This document shows, one piece after another, positions 42,376-50,964 of a stretch of DNA of 64,000 nucleotides. The stretch is from positions 333,559 to 397,558 of the forward strand of contig WGMB01000018.1 in assembly GCA_016125275.1 (NCBI GenBank), given 5' to 3'. The translations under genes and the position numbers were made by a program. The DNA is from Acidobacteriota bacterium. GTDB taxonomy: Bacteria > Acidobacteriota > Terriglobia > Bryobacterales > UBA6623. Every line of letters begins with the position of its first letter. The stretch's first letter is position 1. The notes under the pieces were generated by a model. That model was not told the origin of the DNA. It saw nothing but the letters and a program-made list of their open reading frames with translations, and did not search any database.

Positions 42376-45300
42376 ATGTACGACTTGTTCTTCCGCAACC
42401 GACGGCTGCTTCAGCTCGTCCTGGCCTTGATCGTCGTCGGCGGCGTGTCGTCCTACTCCGTGCTGCCCCGCACCGAGGACCCGCGCCTGACCAAGCGCAA
42501 CGCCCTCATCACCACGATCTTCCCGGGCGCCAGCGCCGAGCAGGTCGAATCCCTCGTCACCGAAAAGCTCGAAGAGCGCATCGAGGAAATCGAAGAGATC
42601 AAGAAGCTCGACTCCACCTCGCGCGCCGGCGTCTCCGCCCTCACCGTCGAGCTCTACGACGAGGTCAGCGAGGCTGACGCCGACCAAGTCTGGTCCCGCC
42701 TCCGCGACAAGCTCGGCGACGTAGCGCCCGAGCTCCCCGCCGGCGCCCTGGCCCCGGAGTTCAACGAAGCCGACACCGAGATCGACGCCTACACGCTCAT
42801 CGTCGCCTTCACCTGGCAGGACGCGCCGCCCAACCTGGAGCGGGTCTACGACGTAACCCGCTCCGGCGTCGGCTACCCGACCATGCGGCGACTGGCCGAA
42901 ACGCTCTCCGACCGGCTCCGCGCGGTCCCGGGAACCAAGCAGACCAAGCTGTTCGGCGCACCCGAGGAAGAGATCCTGGTCAAGGTCGCGCCGGCCAAGT
43001 TGGCCGACCTCGGCCTGACCGCTGCTGACGTCTCCCGCCGCATCGCGCAGTCGGACTCCAAGGCGCCCGCCGGACAGCTCCGCGGCAAGGCCAACGACCT
43101 GCTCCTGGAGGTCGAGGGCGAGCTCGACTCCATGGACCGTGTGCGCAACGTCCCGGTCGTCTCCGGCCCCGACGGCCGCGTCGTCCGCGTCGCGGACCTG
43201 GGGCGCGTAGAGAAGTCCGTCGCCGACCCGCCCTCGCAGGTCGCGCTCGTCAACGGCAAGCCGGCCGTCATCGTCGCGGCGCGCATGGAGAGCGAGCAAC
43301 GCATCGACGAGTGGGCGGCCCGCGTCCGCCGCGAGGTCGACGACTACCAGGCGCTCACGCCCCGCGGCATTCGCCTCGAAACTCTGTTCGACCAAAGTCG
43401 CTACGTGGAGCAGCGCATGGACGGGCTCGAGCGGAACCTGCTGATGGCGGTGGCGCTCGTGATGGGAGTGGTCTGGTTCACCATGGGCTGGCGCTCGGCG
43501 CTGCTGATCGGCGCGGCCCTGCCCATCTCCGCGCTCATGGCCCTCACGGGCATGCGGCTGATCGGGCTGCCCATCCACCAGATGTCCGTCACCGGCCTGA
43601 TCGTGGCTCTGGGCCTGCTCATCGACAACGCCATCGTCATGGTGGACGAGGTGCGCACCCGCCTCGACGAAGGCGAAACGGCCGTCGACGCCGTGGGTCG
43701 CAGCGTGCGCCACCTGGCCGTCCCGCTGCTGGGCTCCACGCTCACCAGCGTCTTCTCCTTCCTGCCCATCGTCCTGCTCCCGGGCGGCGGCGGGGAGTTC
43801 GTCGGCCCCATCGCGGTCAGCGTCATCATCGCCTTGCTCACCTCGCTATTCGCGGCGCTCACCATCATCCCCGCGCTCACGGGCCTGTTCGCGGAGCCCC
43901 GGCCCGCCGGCGCGCCCCACTCCACCTGGCGGGACGGCTTCTCCGACAGCGCTCTCACGGACCGCTACCGAGCCGTCCTCCGGCAGGCCTTCGCGCGCCC
44001 GGTCTTGGCGATCGCGGTCACCGTCGCCGTGCCGCTCGTGGGCTTTCTGCTGCAGCCGACGCTGCAAGAGCAGTTCTTCCCGCCGGCGGACCGTGACCAG
44101 TTCCAGATCCAGCTCCGTCTGCCCCAGCAAGCGTCGTTGGATGAGACCGTCGACTACGCCGCCCGGGCCCGCGAGCTGCTGATTCGCCACGACCAGATCG
44201 ACGAGGTCGCCTGGGTCGTCGGCGGCAACGCGCCGAAGTTCTACTACAACATGCTGGGCGGCGACGAAGGCTCGCCCTTCTACGCCCAGGCCCTGGTCAG
44301 CCTGCGCGACAACCGGGACTACTTCTCGCTCATCCGCGGCATCCAGACCGAGCTCGACCAAGCCCTGCCCGGCGCGCAGTTCATCGTCTTGCAGCTCGAG
44401 CAGGGGCCGCCCTTCCAAGCGCCCATCGAGATCCACCTCACCGGCCCGGATCTGGAGACCCTGCGTTCGTTGGGCGACAGCCTCCGCGCCGAGCTCACCC
44501 GCACGCCGGGCGTCACCCACACCCTCACAACCTTGCGCGACGGCCGGCCCAAGCTGCACGTCGCCATGGATGAAGAAGAGCTGCGGCTGGCCGGCCTCGA
44601 CAATCTCTCGGCCGCGCAGCAACTGCAAGGGGCGCTCGACGGCCGCACCGGCGGCTCCCTGCTCGAAGGCGTGGAGGAGTTGCCGGTCCGCGTCCGCCTC
44701 GCCGACGCCCACCGCACCAGCCTCGCCGAGACAGCTTCCATCGACCTCATCTCCGCCCGCGGCAGCGTCCCGCTCGAAGCCGTCGGGCAAGTGGAGCTGC
44801 GGCCGGAGTTGGCCAGCATCACCCACAAGGACGGCCAACGCGTCAATACGATCCGCGGCTACACCCAGTCGGGACTGTTGCCGTCGGTGGCTCTGCACGC
44901 CTTCGAAGCCCGGCTCGCCGAGGCCCCCATTGCGTTGCCGCCCGGCTACTCCATCAGCTATGGCGGCGAAGCCGAGCAACGCAACGACGCCGTGGGAGAC
45001 CTGCTCGCCAACGTCAGCCTGCTGGTCATCTTGATGGCCTCCACGCTCGTGCTGTCGTTCAACTCCTTCCGCATGGCGGCAGTCATCGGCGGCGTCGCGG
45101 TCCTCTCCATGGGCTACGCCTTCTTGATGCTGTGGGTCTTCCAGTATCCGTTTGGCTTCGTCGCCATCGTCGGCTCGATGGGCCTCATCGGCGTGGCCGT
45201 CAACGATTCCATCGTCGTGCTGGCCGCCCTGCGGGAGGACCCGGACGTAGCCCTCGGCGACGGCGAAGCCGCGGTCGACGTCGTGCTGCGGGCCACCCGC

Positions 45301-45513
45301 CACGTCATCACCACCACCGCCACCACGGCCATCGGCTTCACGCCGCTGCTCATCAACGGCGGCGACTTCTGGCCGCCGCTGGCGATCTCGCTCGGGGCCG
45401 GCGTCATCGGCGCCACCTTCCTGGCGCTGTTCTTCGTGCCGGCGTCCCTCTTGCTCGTCAACCGGCGCGCAGCCCGCCGCGCCGCCGCAGCGCCCCATCC
45501 CGCCGCCGCTTGA
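42376..45513 (+). CDS. RND-family multidrug/solute efflux transporter
   Basis: A 1045-residue protein of the AcrB/HAE group, starting MYDLFFRNRRLLQLVLALIV. Two sets of six membrane segments surround two large periplasmic loops. The proton-relay aspartates lie in TM4, GLIVALGLLIDNAIVMVDEV. A second conserved block in the other half is SMGLIGVAVNDSIVVLAALR. The first loop starts with PRTEDPRLTKRNALITTIFP. The substrate is unknown. The start at ATG 42376 avoids a longer in-frame extension within the adaptor gene. It is the middle of the efflux operon. Confidence 0.93.
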   Translation: MYDLFFRNRRLLQLVLALIVVGGVSSYSVLPRTEDPRLTKRNALITTIFPGASAEQVESLVTEKLEERIEEIEEIKKLDSTSRAGVSALTVELYDEVSEADADQVWSRLRDKLGDVAPELPAGALAPEFNEADTEIDAYTLIVAFTWQDAPPNLERVYDVTRSGVGYPTMRRLAETLSDRLRAVPGTKQTKLFGAPEEEILVKVAPAKLADLGLTAADVSRRIAQSDSKAPAGQLRGKANDLLLEVEGELDSMDRVRNVPVVSGPDGRVVRVADLGRVEKSVADPPSQVALVNGKPAVIVAARMESEQRIDEWAARVRREVDDYQALTPRGIRLETLFDQSRYVEQRMDGLERNLLMAVALVMGVVWFTMGWRSALLIGAALPISALMALTGMRLIGLPIHQMSVTGLIVALGLLIDNAIVMVDEVRTRLDEGETAVDAVGRSVRHLAVPLLGSTLTSVFSFLPIVLLPGGGGEFVGPIAVSVIIALLTSLFAALTIIPALTGLFAEPRPAGAPHSTWRDGFSDSALTDRYRAVLRQAFARPVLAIAVTVAVPLVGFLLQPTLQEQFFPPADRDQFQIQLRLPQQASLDETVDYAARARELLIRHDQIDEVAWVVGGNAPKFYYNMLGGDEGSPFYAQALVSLRDNRDYFSLIRGIQTELDQALPGAQFIVLQLEQGPPFQAPIEIHLTGPDLETLRSLGDSLRAELTRTPGVTHTLTTLRDGRPKLHVAMDEEELRLAGLDNLSAAQQLQGALDGRTGGSLLEGVEELPVRVRLADAHRTSLAETASIDLISARGSVPLEAVGQVELRPELASITHKDGQRVNTIRGYTQSGLLPSVALHAFEARLAEAPIALPPGYSISYGGEAEQRNDAVGDLLANVSLLVILMASTLVLSFNSFRMAAVIGGVAVLSMGYAFLMLWVFQYPFGFVAIVGSMGLIGVAVNDSIVVLAALREDPDVALGDGEAAVDVVLRATRHVITTTATTAIGFTPLLINGGDFWPPLAISLGAGVIGATFLALFFVPASLLLVNRRAARRAAAAPHPAAA

Positions 45514-45525
45514 GGACCACCGACG

Positions 45526-46830
45526 ATGCACCGCACCCTCGCTCCCCTACTCCTCGCCCTCCTGGCCGCCGCCGGAACCCTGGCGGCCGAACCGAGGCCG
45601 CTCAGCCTGCGCGACGCCGTCGAGGCCGCCACTCGCCTGAGCCCGCAAATCCAGATCGCCAAGCTGCGCGCGCTCGAGAGCCGAGGCCAGTACGGCGTCG
45701 TCCGCTCCGGCTATCTGCCGCAGATCAACGCCCGCATCTCGCAGTCCGAGCAGACCGGCAACCTGCGCGGTATCGGTCTCGCCTTCCCTGGCTTTCCCAG
45801 CCGGATCGGCCCCTACCACGTCTTCGACGCCCGCCCGTCGTTGCAACAGACGGTCTTTGACCTCGCCCTGGTCAAGCAGATGAGCGCCGCCCGCGAGCGC
45901 ATCCGCCAGTCCGAGCTCGACGCCGACTCTCTGCGGGAGACCGTCCTGCTCGGCGTGGTCGACCTCTACCTGCGAACCCTCCAGGCCGAGACCCGCGTCG
46001 AAGCCACGCGCGCCCGCCTTGCCACCGCACGGGCGCTGCACGACCAAGCCGAAGACTTTCTCGAGGTGGGGACCGGCAACCGCCTGGACCTCGTCCGAGC
46101 CCGCACGCAGCTCGAGAACGAGAACGCCGCCTTGGCCCAGCAGGAACGCGACGCCGCCACCACGATGCTGTTGCTGCTCGACACCATCGGCTTTCCAGTG
46201 GACACGGAGGTCCGCCTCACCGAGTCTCTGTCCCTCACGGGGGTCGACGTTCCCGGCCTCGCCGAAGCCGAAGCCCGCGCTCTCGACCAGCGGCCCGAAG
46301 CGCTCGCCATGCTGTCCCGGCTGGAAGCCGCCCGCCTGGAGGTCTCCGGCGCGAAAGCCGAACGCCTGCCGACGGTGGCCTTTGCGGCCGACTACGGCGT
46401 GCTCGGAAACTACCCCAGCCAGAGCCTCTCCACCTACAACGTACGCGGCGTGGTCGACGTACCGGTCTTCCAAGGCGGCCGCATCCAGGCTGAGGTCGCC
46501 CAAGCTCGCGCCCGTCTGGGGCAAGTCGAACAAGAGCGTAAGGACTTGGAGAATCAGATCCGCCTGGACGTGCGGGCGGCCCGCATCCAGTTGACCGCCG
46601 CCGAAACCTCGGCTCGAGCCGCCGACCGCGCCGGCGCGGCGGCCGACGAAAGCGTCGAGCTGGCCCAACTGCGCTTTGAAGCCGGCCTGACCAGCAACAT
46701 CGACGTCGTCAGCGCCCAGCAAGACCAAGCCCGCGCCGACGAGCTCGAGATCCAAACCCTCTACGACTTCTACCTGGCCCGCGCCAACCTCGCCAAGGCC
46801 ACCGGCAACATCACCGCCTTCCTACCCTAG
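45526..46830 (+). CDS. TolC-family outer membrane channel protein
   Basis: A 434-residue protein with a signal peptide (TLAPLLLALLAAAGTLAAEP) and the internal duplication typical of TolC proteins: LSLRDAVEAATRLSPQIQIA and a second half beginning near LEAARLEVSGAKAERLP. ALIQQ-type Gln/Glu-rich helices and LRFEAGLTSNIDVVSAQQDQ are diagnostic. It provides the outer-membrane exit for the pump encoded upstream, 12 nt away. It ends the four-gene tetR operon. Confidence 0.92.
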   Translation: MHRTLAPLLLALLAAAGTLAAEPRPLSLRDAVEAATRLSPQIQIAKLRALESRGQYGVVRSGYLPQINARISQSEQTGNLRGIGLAFPGFPSRIGPYHVFDARPSLQQTVFDLALVKQMSAARERIRQSELDADSLRETVLLGVVDLYLRTLQAETRVEATRARLATARALHDQAEDFLEVGTGNRLDLVRARTQLENENAALAQQERDAATTMLLLLDTIGFPVDTEVRLTESLSLTGVDVPGLAEAEARALDQRPEALAMLSRLEAARLEVSGAKAERLPTVAFAADYGVLGNYPSQSLSTYNVRGVVDVPVFQGGRIQAEVAQARARLGQVEQERKDLENQIRLDVRAARIQLTAAETSARAADRAGAAADESVELAQLRFEAGLTSNIDVVSAQQDQARADELEIQTLYDFYLARANLAKATGNITAFLP

Positions 46831-46840
46831 CCCAGGTGGC

Positions 46841-46880
46841 GCAGGCCTCCCGGCCTGCCACGGGGACCTCCCGGTCCCCG
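46841..46880. repeat. Two adjacent hairpins with identical TCCC loops
   Basis: GCAGGCC-TCCC-GGCCTGC (46841-46858) is followed two bases later by CGGGGACC-TCCC-GGTCCCCG (46861-46880). Both stems are perfect and share the same loop. They lie between the convergent tolC-like and beta-lactamase-like genes. This could be a bidirectional transcript end or an intergenic repeat of a genome-wide family. Confidence 0.6.
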
Positions 46881-46886
46881 TCCGCC

Positions 46887-48023
46887 TCAATCCCGAACAC
46901 CCGCCTTGATCATCGCCAACGCCCGACTATTCAAGTCCCCGAGCGTCGGGCTCCGCGTCTGACCAAACAGCAACACGATCAGCTCATCCTCCGGGTAGGC
47001 CACCCCAAAGGTCCCGTCCGAGCCGGAGTGGCCCCAGCCCCCGTCGGGATAATGCGCGAAGCCGTAGCCGTACTCCCTGCGCGCATCCTCGGGACCCGTG
47101 GCGGTGTTGGGCGCCGGCGTCCAGGCTGCCTTCACGCTCTCCTCCTTCAGGAGTCGTTTTCCATCGAGAATGCCGCCGTTGAGCCACATCTGAAAGAACC
47201 GTACATAGTCCTCCGCGGTCGAAATCATCCCTCCCGAGGCGCGCACGATCGGATAATCCGGCTCGTCGTCGGGCTTCCAGGCCGGAACCCAGCCGCCGTG
47301 ATCATCCTTCTTCCACACGACGGACATCCGGCTGCGGTCGGCCTTCGATTCGTGGTTCAGGCTGTCGCTCATGCCCAGCGGCGCATACAGCCGCTGCGCC
47401 AGGAACTGATCCAGCGGCATGCCGCTCGCCTTCTCCACCAGCGCCCCGAGCGTATTGAAGCCGGGGTTGCTGTACGAATACGTCGTCCCGGGGATCTCCT
47501 CCGCGCCGATCTCTCCGAACTTCGCCACTTCTTTCAACAGCGTCGTCCCCGGCGCCATCGGCAGCAGAAAGATCGGCTCGATGCGGAACCCGCTGGTGTG
47601 GCTCAGCAGGTGCCTGATCTGTATCCAGCCCGAGCGGTAGTTGTCGAACGCCGGGATGTGCTGGCGGACCAGGCCGTTCAGCTCCAACTTGTCCTCTTCC
47701 GCCAGCATCAGGATCGCCGTCGCGATGGTCGGCTTCGTGTTGGACGCCATCTTGAACAGAGCGTCCTTGCGCATCGGCTCCTTGCGCGCCTCGTCGCGCC
47801 AGCCCACCGCCTCGTGCAGCACGACCTTGCCGCGCCGCGCCACCAGGATCACCGCGCCCCTGTGCTCGTCGCGCTCCACGGCCTCTTGGTAGACGCTCAC
47901 GGCCGCCTGCAACGCCGCCGCCGACAGGCCCACGTCTTCCGGGTTCGCTCGCGGCAAACCTCCGGCCGTCAGCCCGGCCGCCCCCAGCAGTGCGGCCAAC
48001 ATCATTCGCATCAGCATTTCCAT
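46887..48023 (-). CDS. Serine hydrolase, class C beta-lactamase-like
   Basis: A 378-residue exported protein (signal MEMLMRMMLAALLGAAGLTA). The catalytic S-x-x-K motif is FKMASNTKPTIA and the Y-x-N motif is TYSYSNPGFN, as in class C beta-lactamases and D-Ala-D-Ala carboxypeptidases or esterases. HSGSDGTFGVAYPEDELIVL near the end supplies the third box. Most such proteins in soil bacteria are peptidases or esterases rather than true beta-lactamases. It is convergent with the efflux operon. Confidence 0.87.
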   Translation of the reverse strand: MEMLMRMMLAALLGAAGLTAGGLPRANPEDVGLSAAALQAAVSVYQEAVERDEHRGAVILVARRGKVVLHEAVGWRDEARKEPMRKDALFKMASNTKPTIATAILMLAEEDKLELNGLVRQHIPAFDNYRSGWIQIRHLLSHTSGFRIEPIFLLPMAPGTTLLKEVAKFGEIGAEEIPGTTYSYSNPGFNTLGALVEKASGMPLDQFLAQRLYAPLGMSDSLNHESKADRSRMSVVWKKDDHGGWVPAWKPDDEPDYPIVRASGGMISTAEDYVRFFQMWLNGGILDGKRLLKEESVKAAWTPAPNTATGPEDARREYGYGFAHYPDGGWGHSGSDGTFGVAYPEDELIVLLFGQTRSPTLGDLNSRALAMIKAGVRD

Positions 48024-48065
48024 GAGTCCCTCAGTGGGGCGGAAGGTCCCGTCCGCCGCCGCGCT

Positions 48066-49505
48066 CTACGCCTCGCCGGCGGCCACGCTGACGCCGTAAC
48101 GGTCCATCATCTGCTGCTTCTGGGCGGCCAATCCCTTCTCCAGGCCCACCCGGTAGCCCTTGTGCAACGCCTCTTGCGGAAACAGCGCCTTCTGCGCCGC
48201 CGCTCGCCGACGGATCGACGGCAGGCCCGGAGGCTCATACAAGCAAAGCCCGTCGCGAATCACCGGCTGCAGCAGGTCCTCGCTCTCGGCGAACGGCGGC
48301 ACGTCGAACGGCAACTGCTCCAGGTCCCTGCGCTCGTCGAAGATCACGTCGCCCAGGGCCTCGCCGTCGAGCGAGAAGCGCCGCACCTGCAGCACGCCCG
48401 GGTTGGAAACCTTCTGCAGGTCATCCGAAAGCTTCACCCGGTCGCTCCAGGAGCCGTCCTCGCCGCGAATCGCGCCGAGCTTGTAGACGCCGCCCAGCGA
48501 CGGATCGTCGTGCGCCGTCACCAGCCGCGTCCCCACGCCCCACAGCGCGATCTGCGAGCCCTTCTGCTTGAGCTCGGCGATCGCGCGCTCGTCCAGGTCG
48601 CCCGAGGCGACGATCTTGGCGTCGGGAAAGCCTGCTTCGTCCAGCAGCCGCCGCGCCTCTCGGCTCAGCTCGGTCAGGTCGCCGGAGTCCAGCCGCACGC
48701 CCAGCATCTCGTAGCCCCTCTCGCGCAGGCCTCGTGCGACTTTGATCGCCCTGCGCACGCCCTCGATCGAGTCGTACGTATCCACCAGGAACACGCAGTT
48801 GTTGGGCATCGCCCGCGCCCAGGCCTCGAACGCTTCCGCCTCGTCCTCGAACGACATCACCCAGGAGTGCGCGTGCGTCCCCCGCACCGGAATGCCGTAG
48901 ATCTTGCCCGCCAGCACGTTCGACGTCGCCGCGCAGCCGCCCACATAAGCCGCCCGGCTGGCTGACAAGGCGCCGTCCACGCCCTGCGCCCTGCGCAGCC
49001 CGAACTCCAGCACCGGGTCGCCCTGCGCAGCCTCCACGATGCGTGACGCCTTGGTCGCGATCAGCGTCTGAAAGTTCACGATGTTCAGCAGCGCCGTCTC
49101 CAAAATCTGGCACTGCAGCAGCGGCCCGCGGACGCGCAGCAGCGGCTCCTGCGGAAACACGATCGAGCCCTCCGGAATCGCGTCCACGTCGCAGCGAAAC
49201 TCGAACTGGCCCAGCGCATCCACGAAGGCCGGGTCGAGCAGTGCGCCGCCGTCGGCCGCGCGCAGCCCGCGCAGGTACGCCAGGTCGCTCTCATCGAAGT
49301 GGAAGCCGCGCAAAAAGGCCACCGCGGGCCCCAACCCGCAGGCCACCGTGTAGCCGCCGCCGAAGGGATGGTGGCGAAAGTAGAGGTGGAAGACCGCCTC
49401 GCGCTCGGCCAGCCCGGACTTCCAGTAGCCACACGCCATCGTCAGCTCATACAAATCCGTGAGCAGTGACAGCGATTGCCCATAGGGCGGCAGCGTTGGA
49501 GTCAT
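48066..49505 (-). CDS. pncB: Nicotinate phosphoribosyltransferase
   Basis: A 479-residue enzyme forming nicotinate mononucleotide from nicotinate and PRPP in NAD salvage. The N-terminus SLLTDLYELTMACGYWKSGL, the LEFGLRRAQGVDGALSASRA segment and RGTHAHSWVMSF, with the conserved phosphorylatable His, are hallmarks. LGVRLDSGDLTELS and GGVYKLGAI lie in the later TIM-barrel half. The start at ATG 49505 begins the conserved region; the upstream continuation belongs to another gene in a different frame. It follows the PQQ-repeat gene by 8 nt. Confidence 0.94.
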   Translation of the reverse strand: MTPTLPPYGQSLSLLTDLYELTMACGYWKSGLAEREAVFHLYFRHHPFGGGYTVACGLGPAVAFLRGFHFDESDLAYLRGLRAADGGALLDPAFVDALGQFEFRCDVDAIPEGSIVFPQEPLLRVRGPLLQCQILETALLNIVNFQTLIATKASRIVEAAQGDPVLEFGLRRAQGVDGALSASRAAYVGGCAATSNVLAGKIYGIPVRGTHAHSWVMSFEDEAEAFEAWARAMPNNCVFLVDTYDSIEGVRRAIKVARGLRERGYEMLGVRLDSGDLTELSREARRLLDEAGFPDAKIVASGDLDERAIAELKQKGSQIALWGVGTRLVTAHDDPSLGGVYKLGAIRGEDGSWSDRVKLSDDLQKVSNPGVLQVRRFSLDGEALGDVIFDERRDLEQLPFDVPPFAESEDLLQPVIRDGLCLYEPPGLPSIRRRAAAQKALFPQEALHKGYRVGLEKGLAAQKQQMMDRYGVSVAAGEA

Positions 49506-49513
49506 GCCGGCGA

Positions 49514-50935
49514 TCAGGGGGCCTCTCCAAAACAGTACAGGTTTTCGTGGGTCCGCAGGTAAATCCGCCCATCCACGATCGCCGGCGTGGCGTTGCCGCC
49601 TTCTCCGCTGGCCCAGGACGAGAGAATCTCCCACTCGCCGCCGGCCTTCACCACCGTCACCGCACCGGTCTCGTCCAGCAGATAAAGTTTGCCGTCGGCG
49701 GCCACCGGCGAGGCGAAATACTTGCCCAGAGCCCCGGTCAACCGGCCGGCCTTGATCTGCCGCCCGGTCTCGGCGTCCAGCGACACCAGAATGCCGCCGT
49801 CCTTCACCATGTACAGCACGCCCTCGTACAGCAGCGGCGTCGCCACGTTCGGCAACAGCTTGTTGAAGGTCCACTCCACGTGCGTGTCGGTCACGTCCCC
49901 GGAACCGCCCAAGCGCACCGCCAGCAGGGCGTTCTGCGAAAGATTGCGGGCCTGAAAGTAGCGCCAGTCCTTGGCGTCCAGCTTGCCGTCGCCGTCCAGG
50001 TCGAAGGCGTTGACCTTCTGGCCTTCGTAGAACTCCGCCTGCTCCACGGCCCCGTCGCCGTTGGCGTCGATCTGCGGCAGAGCCTCCGCGAAGTCGGGAT
50101 AAGTCTTCTCCGGGGGACGATCCCCGCCGGCCGCCCAGCAGTGAGCAAACACCTTGTCCCCGGCCAGCACCGCGGCGGTCTTCGTCTGCCAGCACAAGCC
50201 GTTCGCCCACCACAGCTTGCGGCCGTCCTCCACCGCGTAGGCCGTCAACTGGAACGCTCCCGGAATGATCACCTGCGCCGGACCGGCATCCGGACGATAG
50301 ACCGCCGGCGTCGAAAACCCGCGCGTGAACTCCGAGCGGTCCACCCGCCAAAGCGTCTCGCCGTTGGCCGGGTCCACCGCCAGCAGGTACGATCCCAAGT
50401 CCGAATCGAGCGTCAAGATGAGCTTGCCGTCGGCCAGAATCGGCGACGTACCCACGCCCATCTCGTTGTGGAACGGCCCCATCGGCAGCCGCCACTTCTC
50501 CGCGCCGTCGGCGTCATACGCCAGCAGGCCGTAGTCGCCGAAGAACACGTACACGCCCTCGCCGTCGCTCACCGGTGTGGGCGCGGCGGCGTTGTTCATC
50601 TTGTGCGTGTTCGAGACCCGGGCGCGCGGCGCTTCACGCTTCCACAGAATCTTCCCCGTGGCCTTGTCGAGCGCCACCGTCGCCAGCGCTTCGCCCTCCA
50701 CCGTCGTCAGGTAGATCCGCTCCCCCGCCACGATCGGCGAGGAGTGTCCGGGCGGCAGAGGCGTCTTCCACACCAAGTGGCGGTCCGGGCCGATCTCCGC
50801 CGGAGCGCCCGATTCGGCGACGCCGGCTGCGTTTGGCCCGCGAAACTGCAGCCAGTCCCCCGCGGAGAGCCCGGCGGCCAACGTCATCAGCAGGAGCAGT
50901 GGACGCAACGGCAACCTCGCAGGGCATTCTAGCAT
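49514..50935 (-). CDS. Exported PQQ-like beta-propeller protein with EF-hand pair
   Basis: A 473-residue protein with a signal peptide (PLRPLLLLMTLAAGLSAGD). Several propeller blades show the W/G/D pattern, such as GKILWKREAPRARVS, GAEKWRLPMG and GETLWRVDRSEFT. Two calcium-binding loops, DANGDGAVEQAEF and DLDGDGKLDAKDW, are inserted near residue 300. Such proteins bind ligands or calcium and act outside the cell, often with unknown substrates. The ATG at 50935 (MLECPARLPLRPLLLLM) is preferred; a TTG at 50968 overlapping the previous stop is possible. Confidence 0.8.
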   Translation of the reverse strand: MLECPARLPLRPLLLLMTLAAGLSAGDWLQFRGPNAAGVAESGAPAEIGPDRHLVWKTPLPPGHSSPIVAGERIYLTTVEGEALATVALDKATGKILWKREAPRARVSNTHKMNNAAAPTPVSDGEGVYVFFGDYGLLAYDADGAEKWRLPMGPFHNEMGVGTSPILADGKLILTLDSDLGSYLLAVDPANGETLWRVDRSEFTRGFSTPAVYRPDAGPAQVIIPGAFQLTAYAVEDGRKLWWANGLCWQTKTAAVLAGDKVFAHCWAAGGDRPPEKTYPDFAEALPQIDANGDGAVEQAEFYEGQKVNAFDLDGDGKLDAKDWRYFQARNLSQNALLAVRLGGSGDVTDTHVEWTFNKLLPNVATPLLYEGVLYMVKDGGILVSLDAETGRQIKAGRLTGALGKYFASPVAADGKLYLLDETGAVTVVKAGGEWEILSSWASGEGGNATPAIVDGRIYLRTHENLYCFGEAP

Positions 50936-50964
50936 CGCCCGGCGGCGTTTCCGCGCCCGCGCGC

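Noticed and set aside
43846..45531. Long leftward open frame opposite the RND pump
   Set aside because: Antisense artefact with no motif; the pump gene on the other strand is unambiguous.
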